Positions 10,035 to 18,546 of a stretch of DNA of 64,000 nucleotides are shown here, one piece after another (the first letter of the stretch is position 1; each line of letters starts with the position of its first letter). The stretch comes from Ostreococcus lucimarinus CCE9901 (lineage: Eukaryota > Chlorophyta > Mamiellophyceae > Mamiellales > Bathycoccaceae): assembly GCF_000092065.1 (NCBI RefSeq), contig NC_009364.1, forward strand, positions 1 to 64,000, written 5' to 3'. Position numbers and translations under genes: made by a program. The notes under the pieces were generated by a model, which was not told where the DNA came from, ran no database searches, and saw only the letters and a list, made by a program, of their open reading frames with translations.

Positions 10035-12182
10035 CTAATCTAATTGCGTTGTCCAATCGCACGGCTCGTACATTTTAAGAAATGCTTCCATCTCGTCGCG
10101 CAAAAGCGCCGGGGCAAGCGGTCGCTGCTTTGCATCTGTAAGATGTTCTGGTAAATTTAGAAGCCCGATGAGTATGTTCCGACCGAAATTACGATTCCAC
10201 TTGCTTTCGTCGTCGATAACATGAACGAACCCCCCTTGCATTCCAAACTCGACATGTGTATATGGGAAGTTCGCAGGGATGGTGCTTCTCAGACCTTTTG
10301 GTGGTGCCGTTGACAAGCATTTCTTCGCGTCGTGCGTCGACCATTCAGACTCACACTCATCTATCTCTTTGCGGAAGTACATTTTGGCTTTCTCGCTCAT
10401 CTCCTGCGGTATCGGAATACACTCGACGACGGCGTGCATTCCCCCGTGTCCGAATTTCATCGCCGTCTCGATGAAGCAACAAGCCTTACCCTCTTGCGCG
10501 AACATTCTCACCAAGCACTTTTTGAAGTTTCTCATCTCTTCCCAAACATCTTCATCCACGGCTCGCGAAGACTGCGCATGCGCGATGGGCGCGATGAGGC
10601 AGTGCCCGGGGACGAGTCGGCCATGCGGAGGAAGCATAAGATACGCTAAATTACCGTATGCCACATGCAGGTGCTTCGGTTTGTTGGGTGCATCCATACA
10701 GAACAAGCACTTGTTGTGCAGTGCCTGCGCTCGCTTGAAATCTCGTACAGCCTGCTCCTTTGCGCGAGCCTGCTGCTTCGCGCCGGACCACTTCTTGTTG
10801 CGCGATTCGTACATTTCCAAGCCTCCGTCGTGGTCGTACTCATCGTCGACATCTAACTCTTTACCCCTATATCTCTTGTGACGCGCAATGTTATCCGCCA
10901 AATTGCGATCGTAATCGTTCGTACCCTCGTACTTTTGTTCAGCGACTAAGTCGCGCAACGACTTGCCATCGTCGTCGGCGAAGTATCGTGACCGCTCGCC
11001 ATCGTCAAACCTTTGCGTCGTTTTCGGTGCTCGACGAACCTGTCCTTCGGCGACATTCGCCCCGCCCTTGACCGTGGTGTTCCTACCGAACGCGCCCGGA
11101 GCCGCACGGCCGTCTGCCGTAACCATCGGCAGCGCCTCGATCAAAGCTTCCTCAGTCTTTGCTTGCGATTTGCCGCCAAACAGTCTCGCTTTGAGCGCTG
11201 CCGCAGCGGACATGTTCGTCGAGCCGTGCTGAACCAAGTTTCTACTTTCAGGAACGGGTCGTCTGGTGGGCGGAAGTTCTCGAGCGGCACGTGGAAGCTC
11301 CCGCTCAAAGTTTGTAGGTTTGGCGTCGTACTTCGAAACTTTGTGAAATTCATCCATGAACGATCCATCGGACGCGAACTTGTTCTTCGTCTCGAGCGCC
11401 GAATTGATAAGCTGTTTATCTTCCGCGCGCAACCGCTCAGACTCTTGCGGGCGTCCATCGTCGCGAGGTCTGTGACGCGCGCCGAAAGTCTCTGGCACCT
11501 GCATGCGAGCGCCGTCTTCACCGCCGCCGCGCTGCCTTCCTCCAGCCCTACCTCGGCGGGCGTGTAAATGCGCCTTGCCGTGTGCTGCACTATCACCAAT
11601 ACTACAAACAAGCTCATTCACCGAACCCCAATGTTCGCTTACGACCTCGTTGACGTTTCTACCTTCCGCCGCGGCGCGCTCTTGCGCTCGACGGAGCGCT
11701 TTGAGTCGCCAGCTCGCACCTCCATCGCCCACTACGCTCATAGGCGCCGTGGATGCGACGGGAGCATCGCCACCATCTCCGCGCATTTGTGGATTCAGTT
11801 CGCGCGACGCGACAATCTTCGCCGCTCTTTCCTCCTCCTTGCGCCGCTCGGCCTCTTTGCCTTCATCAGCTCGCGACCTCGCCTTGGACGCGAGCGCTGC
11901 AGAGAAGAAGTCCGACTGCTCGGCTGGCGCGTCCGCGTCCGTCGCCTGTTGTGGCGATATCGGCCGCTCTCGTGCGCCTTCGTGTACCCGTGTGCGCTCT
12001 TCGCTCGCCGATGCGCTCGTCGAATCTCTTCGCCGCCTTTCGGTGGCATCTTCTTCGCTCGCGTCCCGTTCGGCGCGTCTTTGCTTCTTGGACTTGCTCT
12101 CCTTCTTGCGCGATTTCCGGTCGTCACGTTTCCTCTCCTTCCTCGTCTCGCGCTCGTCCGTGAACGCCAGTCCAGACAACAT
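10035..12182 (-). CDS. CWF19-like (CwfJ-domain) spliceosome-associated protein
   Basis: Single exon, 715 residues. CWF19/Drn1 proteins associate with late spliceosomes and modulate lariat debranching. The N-terminal half is Lys/Arg/Glu-rich and begins MLSGLAF, the beginning seen in plant CwfJ proteins. The C-terminal part holds the two CwfJ domains: CwfJ_C_1 at about residues 485-600 with CLFC, a HIT-like fold and FGHGGMHAVVECIPI, and CwfJ_C_2 to the end (FPYTHVEFGMQGGFVHVIDD). The start ATG at 12180-12182 lies on the opposite strand of, and overlaps by two bases, the phytoene synthase ATG at 12181. Its 3' end is 54 bp from that of RRP5. Confidence 0.9.
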   Translation of the reverse strand: MLSGLAFTDERETRKERKRDDRKSRKKESKSKKQRRAERDASEEDATERRRRDSTSASASEERTRVHEGARERPISPQQATDADAPAEQSDFFSAALASKARSRADEGKEAERRKEEERAAKIVASRELNPQMRGDGGDAPVASTAPMSVVGDGGASWRLKALRRAQERAAAEGRNVNEVVSEHWGSVNELVCSIGDSAAHGKAHLHARRGRAGGRQRGGGEDGARMQVPETFGARHRPRDDGRPQESERLRAEDKQLINSALETKNKFASDGSFMDEFHKVSKYDAKPTNFERELPRAARELPPTRRPVPESRNLVQHGSTNMSAAAALKARLFGGKSQAKTEEALIEALPMVTADGRAAPGAFGRNTTVKGGANVAEGQVRRAPKTTQRFDDGERSRYFADDDGKSLRDLVAEQKYEGTNDYDRNLADNIARHKRYRGKELDVDDEYDHDGGLEMYESRNKKWSGAKQQARAKEQAVRDFKRAQALHNKCLFCMDAPNKPKHLHVAYGNLAYLMLPPHGRLVPGHCLIAPIAHAQSSRAVDEDVWEEMRNFKKCLVRMFAQEGKACCFIETAMKFGHGGMHAVVECIPIPQEMSEKAKMYFRKEIDECESEWSTHDAKKCLSTAPPKGLRSTIPANFPYTHVEFGMQGGFVHVIDDESKWNRNFGRNILIGLLNLPEHLTDAKQRPLAPALLRDEMEAFLKMYEPCDWTTQLD

Positions 12183-13431
12183 GGCGACGCGGCGCGGCGT
12201 ATTGTGGATGGTTGCGCCAAATGCGCGCGTCAGACCGACGCGCGCGATGTCGACACCGATCGTCGCGCCGAGCGCCGTGGCGGCACCGTCGAGCAGGTAC
12301 TCGCCTCATCATCGACGCGGGACGAGCGGAGAGGCGGCGAGCACGCGCGCGGCGACGTTCGGGGCGCGACGCGCACGAGCACGTGCGCAACGCGCGACGA
12401 GCACGAGCGCGGCGACGGTGGAGCAGGCGAGAGCGCAAGCGAAAGAAACGACGAGGACGTACGCTCGGTCGTTCTACTGGGCGTCGCAGTTTATGACCAA
12501 GGGGCGCGAGGATGCGTACGCGTTGTACTGCTGGTGTCGCGAACTGGATGAAATCGTCGACGGCGCAGACGGCGCGGACGAGGAGAGACGCGCCAAGCTC
12601 AACCGTTCTGAAGCAAACTTGGAGGCGATGTTTCGAAAAGGAACGCTCACAGAGCCATCGTACGCTGATGTCGCTTTGAGCGATACACTGGCGCGCGTGG
12701 AAGGACTACGTATCGGGCCTTTCAAAGACATGATATCGGGAATGAGACGCGACATCGACGACGCGCGTTTCGAGCGTGTCGAAGACGTCCTGAACTATGC
12801 GTACCAAGTCGCCGGAACTGTCGCGTTGATGATTCTACCGATTTTGACGCTAGGTTCGGTCGACGACGAGCAGAAGGCGGCGAAACGTGAAGAAAGAGGA
12901 GTCGCATTAGGCATCGCGTTGCAGTTGACCAACATCGTGCGAGATGTGGGTGAAGACGCGAGGCAGAGGGGAAGAGTTTATATCGCGGACGAGGATTTGA
13001 AATTATTCGAGCTGACTCGCGACGACGTCCTTAGTATGAAAACGCCGACGACGAATTACATGGCGCTCATAGAGTATCAAATCCAGCGCGCTCTATTCTA
13101 CTATTCGAAAGCGCTCGAAGGCATCGATCTTTTGCCACCACTGGCGCGACCGCCGACGAAGTTAATCGCCGGGCTTTATCAAAGAATTGCATTTGCCGTT
13201 CGCGAAAACGATTACGATAACTTGAGTAAACGAGCGTTTTCTTCAACATACGAGAAGCTTACGTTGACGCCAAAGCTTTTGCTCGACTCATTCTTGCCCG
13301 GAGGCGGCATAAACGAAAGCGACGTGGTTGTTGATTTTAGCGACGCGAGTGCTGAGGCATCCATTTATCGCGCACAGGTGTGCAAACGATTTGTAGCCGC
13401 GAGGGTTGGGACGCGACGAGTGGGATCGTAA
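12181..13431 (+). CDS. PSY: Phytoene synthase, plastid
   Basis: Single exon, 416 residues from ATG 12181; a second in-frame ATG at 12247 is an alternative start. PSY joins two geranylgeranyl diphosphates into phytoene, the first committed step of carotenoid synthesis, in the plastid. The first 70 or so residues are rich in Arg, Ala, Ser and Thr, as expected for a transit peptide. The two Asp-rich substrate/Mg motifs of trans-prenyl squalene/phytoene synthases are visible: ELDEIVDG near residue 119 and NIVRDVGEDARQRGRVYI near residue 250. YARSFYWASQFM and YALYCWCRELD are typical of plant PSY. The first ATG leaves no intergenic space to CWF19; if 12247 is used, the 5' leader still runs through the beginning of that gene. 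Confidence 0.95.
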   Translation: MATRRGVLWMVAPNARVRPTRAMSTPIVAPSAVAAPSSRYSPHHRRGTSGEAASTRAATFGARRARARAQRATSTSAATVEQARAQAKETTRTYARSFYWASQFMTKGREDAYALYCWCRELDEIVDGADGADEERRAKLNRSEANLEAMFRKGTLTEPSYADVALSDTLARVEGLRIGPFKDMISGMRRDIDDARFERVEDVLNYAYQVAGTVALMILPILTLGSVDDEQKAAKREERGVALGIALQLTNIVRDVGEDARQRGRVYIADEDLKLFELTRDDVLSMKTPTTNYMALIEYQIQRALFYYSKALEGIDLLPPLARPPTKLIAGLYQRIAFAVRENDYDNLSKRAFSSTYEKLTLTPKLLLDSFLPGGGINESDVVVDFSDASAEASIYRAQVCKRFVAARVGTRRVGS

Positions 13432-13489
13432 ATCGTTCGATGGAATTCATAGTCGATGTAACTGAAGCGAAGTGATAATTCGCTAAATT

Positions 13490-14764
13490 CTAAAACGGAA
13501 CAAACTTTCGCGCCACCGCAACAAAGATTCGGGGAATCAGAGGCTTTTCGTCGAACGTATCCTGCAAACGTCGACCAAAAATGCAGTTCGTGATATCATC
13601 GAGCAAGATATCTCGACCAAGGATCGGATCAGTGACGAAAGGGTCGGTGTGCGTCTTGTCCGGGTAGTAGCGCTCGTCCACCGCGATGCCAACATTTTTC
13701 AACGCGCGAGCAAACATCTTTGATTGCTCTGGCGGCGCCGACGTGTCCGCCTCACCGTGACAGAGCATGACGGGCGGTATGATTCTCACGTTTTGTCTCA
13801 CGTCGTACTCGCGTAAGATTGAAACCGGCGACGCGCGAGGAAGAGCCTCCGCAGCGCGTGCGCCTGAAAATCCAGCCTCCATGATTGACCAAAACACGTT
13901 CTTGTACAGGCCTTGACGATGGACGTGCTCGATGAGCGCCTCGTCGTCCGGGGCGTACACGCCGGATATTCCTATGAATTTCGAAATCGCTGCAGGCGAC
14001 CACGAGCACGGCCCGGCGACACCGCCGTCGCGTTGCGACCGCGACGTCCACTCCGTTTGTCGCAACAACGCCGTCGCCGAGATGTGCGCCCCCGCGGATT
14101 GTCCGACGATGACGACGCGTCTCTTATCCCCTCCCAGCGCCTCTAAGCGCTCGAGAACCCAGCCTATACCGTTTCCCACGTCTGCGATCATGTCTCCAAC
14201 CGTACCTTGTGGGAAGTTTCTATAATCTAAGGACGCCACAATCACCCCTCGTCGCGCCAAACGCTGCGCCAGGAGGGCGCCCCACGCCTTGTAACCGATA
14301 ATCCACATTCCACCCGTCACGAAGATCACCACCGGTTTCCGTTCATCTTCGCTCCAATCGTCGTCATCTTGCGTTTTATCTCTCTCGCTTCGCCCGATCG
14401 CGCGTTTCCTCCGTCGTCGTCCTCGCGCTCCGCCATCGTTCGGAAAGTATAAATCCAGCGCGTTTCTCCCCGCGGTTCCGTACGCGACGCCGCGTTCGAT
14501 GTTGGCGTCGGTCAAGTACGTCCACGCGACGCGCACGAAGGCGGGTGACAACACCGCGGCGTACACGATCAATCCCATGAGCTTGAACACCCACGCGATG
14601 GTTGAATATCTCGACAGCCGTATCGTCAGTCGCACGACGAGCGCCAACTGGCGACAAGTTTGCCGCGGTCGACGCGCGATGACGACGAAGAAGACGGCCA
14701 AGGCGAACACGCGCGCGGTGCCGAACGTGGACGTCGACGTCGACGCGGACGCGTTCGTCACCAT
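13490..14764 (-). CDS. Isoprenylcysteine alpha-carbonyl methylesterase-like hydrolase
   Basis: 424 residues from the ATG at 14764; the frame is open further upstream but only from a GTG. Plant ICME removes the methyl ester from prenylated C-terminal cysteines of signalling proteins at ER/Golgi membranes. The N-terminal 100 residues contain two hydrophobic stretches (FALAVFFVVIA, FKLMGLIVYAAVLS). The alpha/beta-hydrolase core shows the ICME-like phrases VTGGMWIIGYKAWG and SLDYRNFPQGT, the nucleophile elbow GQSAG, and a late THTD histidine as the probable triad base. A linker at about residues 155-180 is charged. The gene converges on phytoene synthase with a 58-bp gap. Substrate specificity is inferred from family resemblance. 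Confidence 0.82.
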   Translation of the reverse strand: MVTNASASTSTSTFGTARVFALAVFFVVIARRPRQTCRQLALVVRLTIRLSRYSTIAWVFKLMGLIVYAAVLSPAFVRVAWTYLTDANIERGVAYGTAGRNALDLYFPNDGGARGRRRRKRAIGRSERDKTQDDDDWSEDERKPVVIFVTGGMWIIGYKAWGALLAQRLARRGVIVASLDYRNFPQGTVGDMIADVGNGIGWVLERLEALGGDKRRVVIVGQSAGAHISATALLRQTEWTSRSQRDGGVAGPCSWSPAAISKFIGISGVYAPDDEALIEHVHRQGLYKNVFWSIMEAGFSGARAAEALPRASPVSILREYDVRQNVRIIPPVMLCHGEADTSAPPEQSKMFARALKNVGIAVDERYYPDKTHTDPFVTDPILGRDILLDDITNCIFGRRLQDTFDEKPLIPRIFVAVARKFVPF

Positions 14765-15007
14765 CGTGAATCGCTTCACGACCGACGACGGCACCGCGCA
14801 CGCGCGCGCGCGGACGCGTCTCGATGTGATGCGAAGGGTCGCGTTCCAACGCACCCCAATTGGCGCGGCAACCACCCGTCCGCTGACCGTCGTCCACGTC
14901 GTCGTCGTCAGTCCTCGGATCGAAGCGGTTCGTCGTGCATCGCGGCACCGCGAGACGCGCGTCGACGATTCGCTCGAAGATTACCATCGCGACGCGCGTC
15001 GTTCGCG

Positions 15008-15481
15008 ATGTGGACGGCGTACGCGCGCGTCGCGAGCGTCGTCGAGAATGCGCTCGGCATCAACTTTCACGCCTTTGTCGCGTGCGTGACGCTCGTCATC
15101 GCGCTCACGTACCCGAAACTCGCCAAAAGCGTGAGCGATCGTCTAGACAGTCGAGCGATGAACGATCGAGAGCGATTGGAGCGGTATCAAAGAAACCGAC
15201 AGCGCGCGTTGGAGAAGCGAGAGGAAGAGTTGAGACGCGCGGCGAGCGAAACCAAAGGAGGAAAGGCGGAATTGGACCGCGCGGCGGCGTTGGAGGCAAA
15301 ATTGGCCGAAATCGACGCCAAGGCTGCGCGATTGGGGTTGACGGCGAACGGTAAGGGCAGAAAACTGGGTGATAGTGGACCATCGAGGCCGGAGTGGAAT
15401 CCTTTAATGGGCGGCGGCGCTTCGCGAGGATATCGGCCCACTGGGCGACCGAGGCCGGGAGGTGGCGGATGAGGGCGGTAA
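15008..15481 (+). CDS. SELENOS: Selenoprotein S (VIMP) with in-frame UGA
   Basis: Reading from ATG 15008 gives 154 residues, then TGA (15470-15472), GGG, CGG and TAA (15479-15481): the tail reads PGGGG-U-GR if UGA is selenocysteine, giving 157 residues. SelS is a single-pass ER membrane protein of the ERAD/p97 system with a redox-active Sec near its end. Visible: one transmembrane segment at about residues 19-39 (NFHAFVACVTLVIALTYPKLA region), a charged coiled coil (about 45-110), and the family tail WNPLMGGG...YRPTGRPRPGGGG, matching animal SelS where GGUG ends the protein. Conventional gene calling would stop at the TGA. A SECIS element must lie 3' but I could not identify one by eye. Ostreococcus is known to be rich in selenoproteins. 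Confidence 0.85.
15470..15472 (+). other. Predicted selenocysteine UGA codon
   Basis: TGA in the context GGA-TGA-GGG-CGG-TAA. It falls exactly where selenoprotein S family members carry Sec, between a Gly run and one or two final residues, and a normal TAA follows two codons later. Confidence 0.8.
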
Positions 15482-15504
15482 GCCACGACGAGCGACGTCG
15501 TGGC
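15482..15504 (+). promoter_or_regulatory. Perfect hairpin just 3' of the SelS stop
   Basis: A 9-bp perfect stem (GCCACGACG / CGTCGTGGC) closes a 5-nt loop AGCGA and begins directly after the TAA, ten bases after the UGA. Its position resembles stem-loop recoding elements that help UGA redefinition. It lacks the UGA/GA quartet of a SECIS, so it is not itself the SECIS. Function is inference. Confidence 0.45.
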
Positions 15505-15766
15505 GCCGTGAAACGATGAGGAGGAGGAGACTTAATTCCATGCGAGGTGACGTGACGCTGACGAGCGAAAGATTGAACTTAAATCAGCTCATTGGCCGAT
15601 TACGCTTCGCGAACCGCGACAGGTGTATGGTTTGTATACGATGTAAAACATGAACTTCGACGCCACCGTGCATTCCACGCGATATCTTGACTACTTGCTA
15701 CTTGCTATTCTCGCAATACGGCTATGCTACAACGATTGATGGAGAGAAGAAAAACCTGGGGACGCG

Positions 15767-17395
15767 TCACGTCAACTCTCGATCCGGCGACGCTATCGCC
15801 AAATGTTGAAGTACAGTCTCTGGCGTGCACGGATTCTCGACAAGAATCAGGTGGAAACATCCAACTCCACTATCCCACTCGTCATCCGAGATATCGATGA
15901 CGACGTCGCCGTCGACGATGCGCTCTCGACGACCGCCGACATAGGCGACGTAAAATTCAGGCCTCGGGATTTCGTTTGGACTCAAACCAAGCGTTGCTAT
16001 GCGATCGGCGATGGAGTTCATGGTACCCTCGAACATGGCTTCCCAATCGCGGACGAAGTGCGTGTTAAACGGATTCGCTTGCGTTCTCGGGCGAAGTATG
16101 TGCGTCAACGTGATTGCGGCGCCAAAGTCTATGAGTTCACCGAGCAGGTAGCGAACCCACGCGTCGTCTTCGAGGAAGAGTTCTGTCACGGATGAGGTAA
16201 TTTTCGCAGCGACGTACCAGAAGACCAGTCCTTGCATGCGCCTAAATATAAGCTCTTTTGCCTCCACGACGTGTGCATCTCCCGGATTTTGCGAGTGCGA
16301 GATCATCAAATGTTGCAGCCGCAGCGATTTAAGATTTCTAGTCGCGTTCGCCACCGTCGTGGCGAGCAATCCCGGGTATGCTAGATAAAACCCAATCAAA
16401 ACGAGCGATGAAAACATCGTTCGACACAAAATATTTACCCCAAACATTCCAAAGAAAAAGGTGTTCGTCACGAACACTTCCCATGACTCCATTCGACGCC
16501 GCGTGATGAGCCAACCGTAGGAGACGATTATCCAGGTGCAGAAAAACGTCGACTGATTCAAGGAGAGACAGCCTATGAACATGAGCGCCTCCGTGCCCCC
16601 GCCCGTGGGAGCGTCAAAATTCGATTTCGACAGCGGTAATCCTGCACCCGTGTTCTCGGCGTTTATCCAAAACCTGTTTGCCGCGATGAGCCACACCAGA
16701 CGCGTCACGACTGGCGCCAGCAGCAAGACGTGAAGCCACGTCAACGCGTCTCGTCTCTTCCAAAAGTACGCCCCTTTGACGGCGAACACGATGACCCAAA
16801 TGATGATAAATCCCGCAAACATCCGCGCCGCTGGTGCGTATTCAAACCCCACGTGCCCACTCTTCGGATTCAACTTCACGAACGTCCCCGAGAAATCCAC
16901 CTGCGCGTTGGCGTCGCACAGCACCACAATCGTGACTTCGCGAGACTTTTGCGTCTTCGTGATCCTCACCGTTTGTTGGTTCGACAGTAGCGCGGCTTGA
17001 CACCCACGCGTGGCCACGTAATCCGCCGCTATCATGGCCGCACACGTCTGAGAGCCCAGTCCTCCCGCGTCCAAGGGCGCTTGTAGCTCGCCCTTCGGAC
17101 ACGACACCGCCCACACCTTGGCGCTCGCGGGCGTGATTTCGTGCGCGGTGACGTCCAAGGTCCCACCTTTGGCGAACCCGAACGTCGAGATCTCCGCGCT
17201 CGCCGTCGCGGTCGCGGTCGAGTCTAATCGCACGCCGACGTTCGTGATCAACGCCTCGCACGTCCCGCTCGCGAGCGCCCAACACGCGAAGAAGATTGCC
17301 CCGGCGCGGGCCGTCGCGTTCGACGACGCGCTCGACGACGACGCGCGACGACGACGTCGACGTCGCTCGGAGACGACGACGCGAGCGGCGCGCAT
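15767..17395 (-). CDS. GOST-type seven-transmembrane protein (GPR107/LUSTR family)
   Basis: 542 residues from the ATG at 17395; the longer open frame upstream is low-complexity, lies across the divergent promoter and overlaps the SNARE gene, so it is rejected. GOST proteins combine an N-terminal lumenal GOLD-like beta domain with seven helices and act in Golgi/endosomal trafficking. Visible: a leader with a signal-like stretch (AGAIFFACWALASGTC), a lumenal domain with paired cysteines (about residues 50-180), then membrane segments starting at MFAGFIIIWVIVFAV, HVLLLAPVVTRLVWLIAA, EALMFIGCLSL, TFFCTWIIVSYGWLI and following, and an acidic cytosolic tail. Its divergent neighbour is a SNARE, also a trafficking protein; no direct link is implied. 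Confidence 0.78.
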   Translation of the reverse strand: MRAARVVVSERRRRRRRASSSSASSNATARAGAIFFACWALASGTCEALITNVGVRLDSTATATASAEISTFGFAKGGTLDVTAHEITPASAKVWAVSCPKGELQAPLDAGGLGSQTCAAMIAADYVATRGCQAALLSNQQTVRITKTQKSREVTIVVLCDANAQVDFSGTFVKLNPKSGHVGFEYAPAARMFAGFIIIWVIVFAVKGAYFWKRRDALTWLHVLLLAPVVTRLVWLIAANRFWINAENTGAGLPLSKSNFDAPTGGGTEALMFIGCLSLNQSTFFCTWIIVSYGWLITRRRMESWEVFVTNTFFFGMFGVNILCRTMFSSLVLIGFYLAYPGLLATTVANATRNLKSLRLQHLMISHSQNPGDAHVVEAKELIFRRMQGLVFWYVAAKITSSVTELFLEDDAWVRYLLGELIDFGAAITLTHILRPRTQANPFNTHFVRDWEAMFEGTMNSIADRIATLGLSPNEIPRPEFYVAYVGGRRERIVDGDVVIDISDDEWDSGVGCFHLILVENPCTPETVLQHLAIASPDRELT

Positions 17396-17609
17396 CGTCA
17401 CCGTCACCTGCGCGCGCGTCGCGCGTCGCGCGTCGTCCGTCGCGCGTCCGTCGCGACGCCCGCGTTCGCCAGTGACGCGCACCCGCGCGTGACGTCGCAG
17501 CGCGCCACGGCTCGAGCGCGCCACCGCAGACCGCGGCGACGGACACGACGACACGACTCGACGGATTCGCGCGCGCACTCCGACGCGCGCGAGGCCCGGG
17601 TCCCGCGAG

Positions 17610-18353
17610 ATGCGCCCAGAGACGTCGACGACGCGCGATAGATGGACCGTCGCCCTCGAAGACGCCCGCGCGTCGGCGAACGAGTGCGAAGACGCGCTGC
17701 GACGACGCGAGGCTGATGCCGAAGGCGACGACGATGGAGCGTGGTCGAAGCGCACGCTCGAGGCGCGAAGAAGCGTGAGCGGGTTGAAAACAAAACTACG
17801 CGCGTTAGAAGAGATGATCGCGCGCGATCGAACGGTGACGGCGACGACGAGCGAGGTTGAGAGAAGACAAGACGCGCTCAGAGAATTGCAGACGCGCGCG
17901 GAGGAGGCGGCGAGACTCGTGGCGAAAGGAAAGAAAAAGACGCAGCAGAAGAAAAACAACGACGACAATGACGACGGCGCTAGGCGTCGCGATCGCGCGT
18001 CTTCGTCGAATTACGACGAGGAGCGCGCGGTGCGTTCGCCGCAAGAAGTTTTACTGCTTCAACGAGAAATGCTCGACGAACAGGACGAGGCGTTGGACGA
18101 CTTATCCGTGGCGGCGGAGCGAACGAAAGACATCTCACTCGCGGTGAATGACGAGCTCGATCTCCACGCCAAGCTTTTAGACGGTTTAGAGGACGACGTC
18201 GAAGATACGCGCGGTCGTTTGCACTTGGCCTCGCGCGCGGTGAAGCGAATGATGCGACGAGGCTCCAACTGTCGGCAGTATTCCATCGTCGCTCTCGTCC
18301 TCGTCGTGTGCGTGCTCATGCTTTGCTTGATCATCAAATTGCAAGGGCCTTGA
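17610..18353 (+). CDS. Qc-SNARE, SYP5/syntaxin-8-like
   Basis: 247 residues, single exon. Qc-SNAREs supply one helix of the four-helix bundle that drives membrane fusion at endosome/vacuole membranes. There is an N-terminal helical domain with a coiled coil (about 15-105), an Asn/Asp/Lys-rich linker, the SNARE motif at about residues 150-212 (LLQREMLDEQDEALDDL, then ISLAVNDELDLHAKLLDGLE) and a C-terminal membrane anchor (YSIVALVLVVCVLMLCLII). Close resemblance to plant SYP51/52 extends through the SNARE motif. The central zero-layer position, normally Gln in Q-SNAREs, is His here (residue 186, codon CAC at 18165-18167). The gene is divergent from the GOST protein with 214 bp between starts. 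Confidence 0.87.
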   Translation: MRPETSTTRDRWTVALEDARASANECEDALRRREADAEGDDDGAWSKRTLEARRSVSGLKTKLRALEEMIARDRTVTATTSEVERRQDALRELQTRAEEAARLVAKGKKKTQQKKNNDDNDDGARRRDRASSSNYDEERAVRSPQEVLLLQREMLDEQDEALDDLSVAAERTKDISLAVNDELDLHAKLLDGLEDDVEDTRGRLHLASRAVKRMMRRGSNCRQYSIVALVLVVCVLMLCLIIKLQGP

Positions 18354-18546
18354 CTGCTCTCTCTAGAAAGTACATTGTGTAGTAAGACGTAGCGCGTGAT
18401 AGTCCTCTCTGACGCCAACCGACTCGGGCCACTCCAGCCGAGAAAAATGTTCGAAACGACACAGCGACGCGCTCGCACCGCGTGCGGTCGCTCGTCGTCG
18501 AGCAAAGCACACAGAAAAGGCGTTCGAAGTCGTCCACGTCGTCGGC

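Noticed and set aside
15505-15766. SECIS candidates near 15555-15600 and 15600-15630
   Set aside because: Short stems exist, for example GCTGA/TCAGC and TCGCG-AAC-CGCGA, but none has the UGA/GA quartet with a long stem and apical AA, so I do not call a SECIS.
17396-17968. N-terminal extension of the GOST protein by 191 codons
   Set aside because: It overlaps the divergent SNARE gene and is low complexity; the ATG at 17395 gives a normal signal-like leader.
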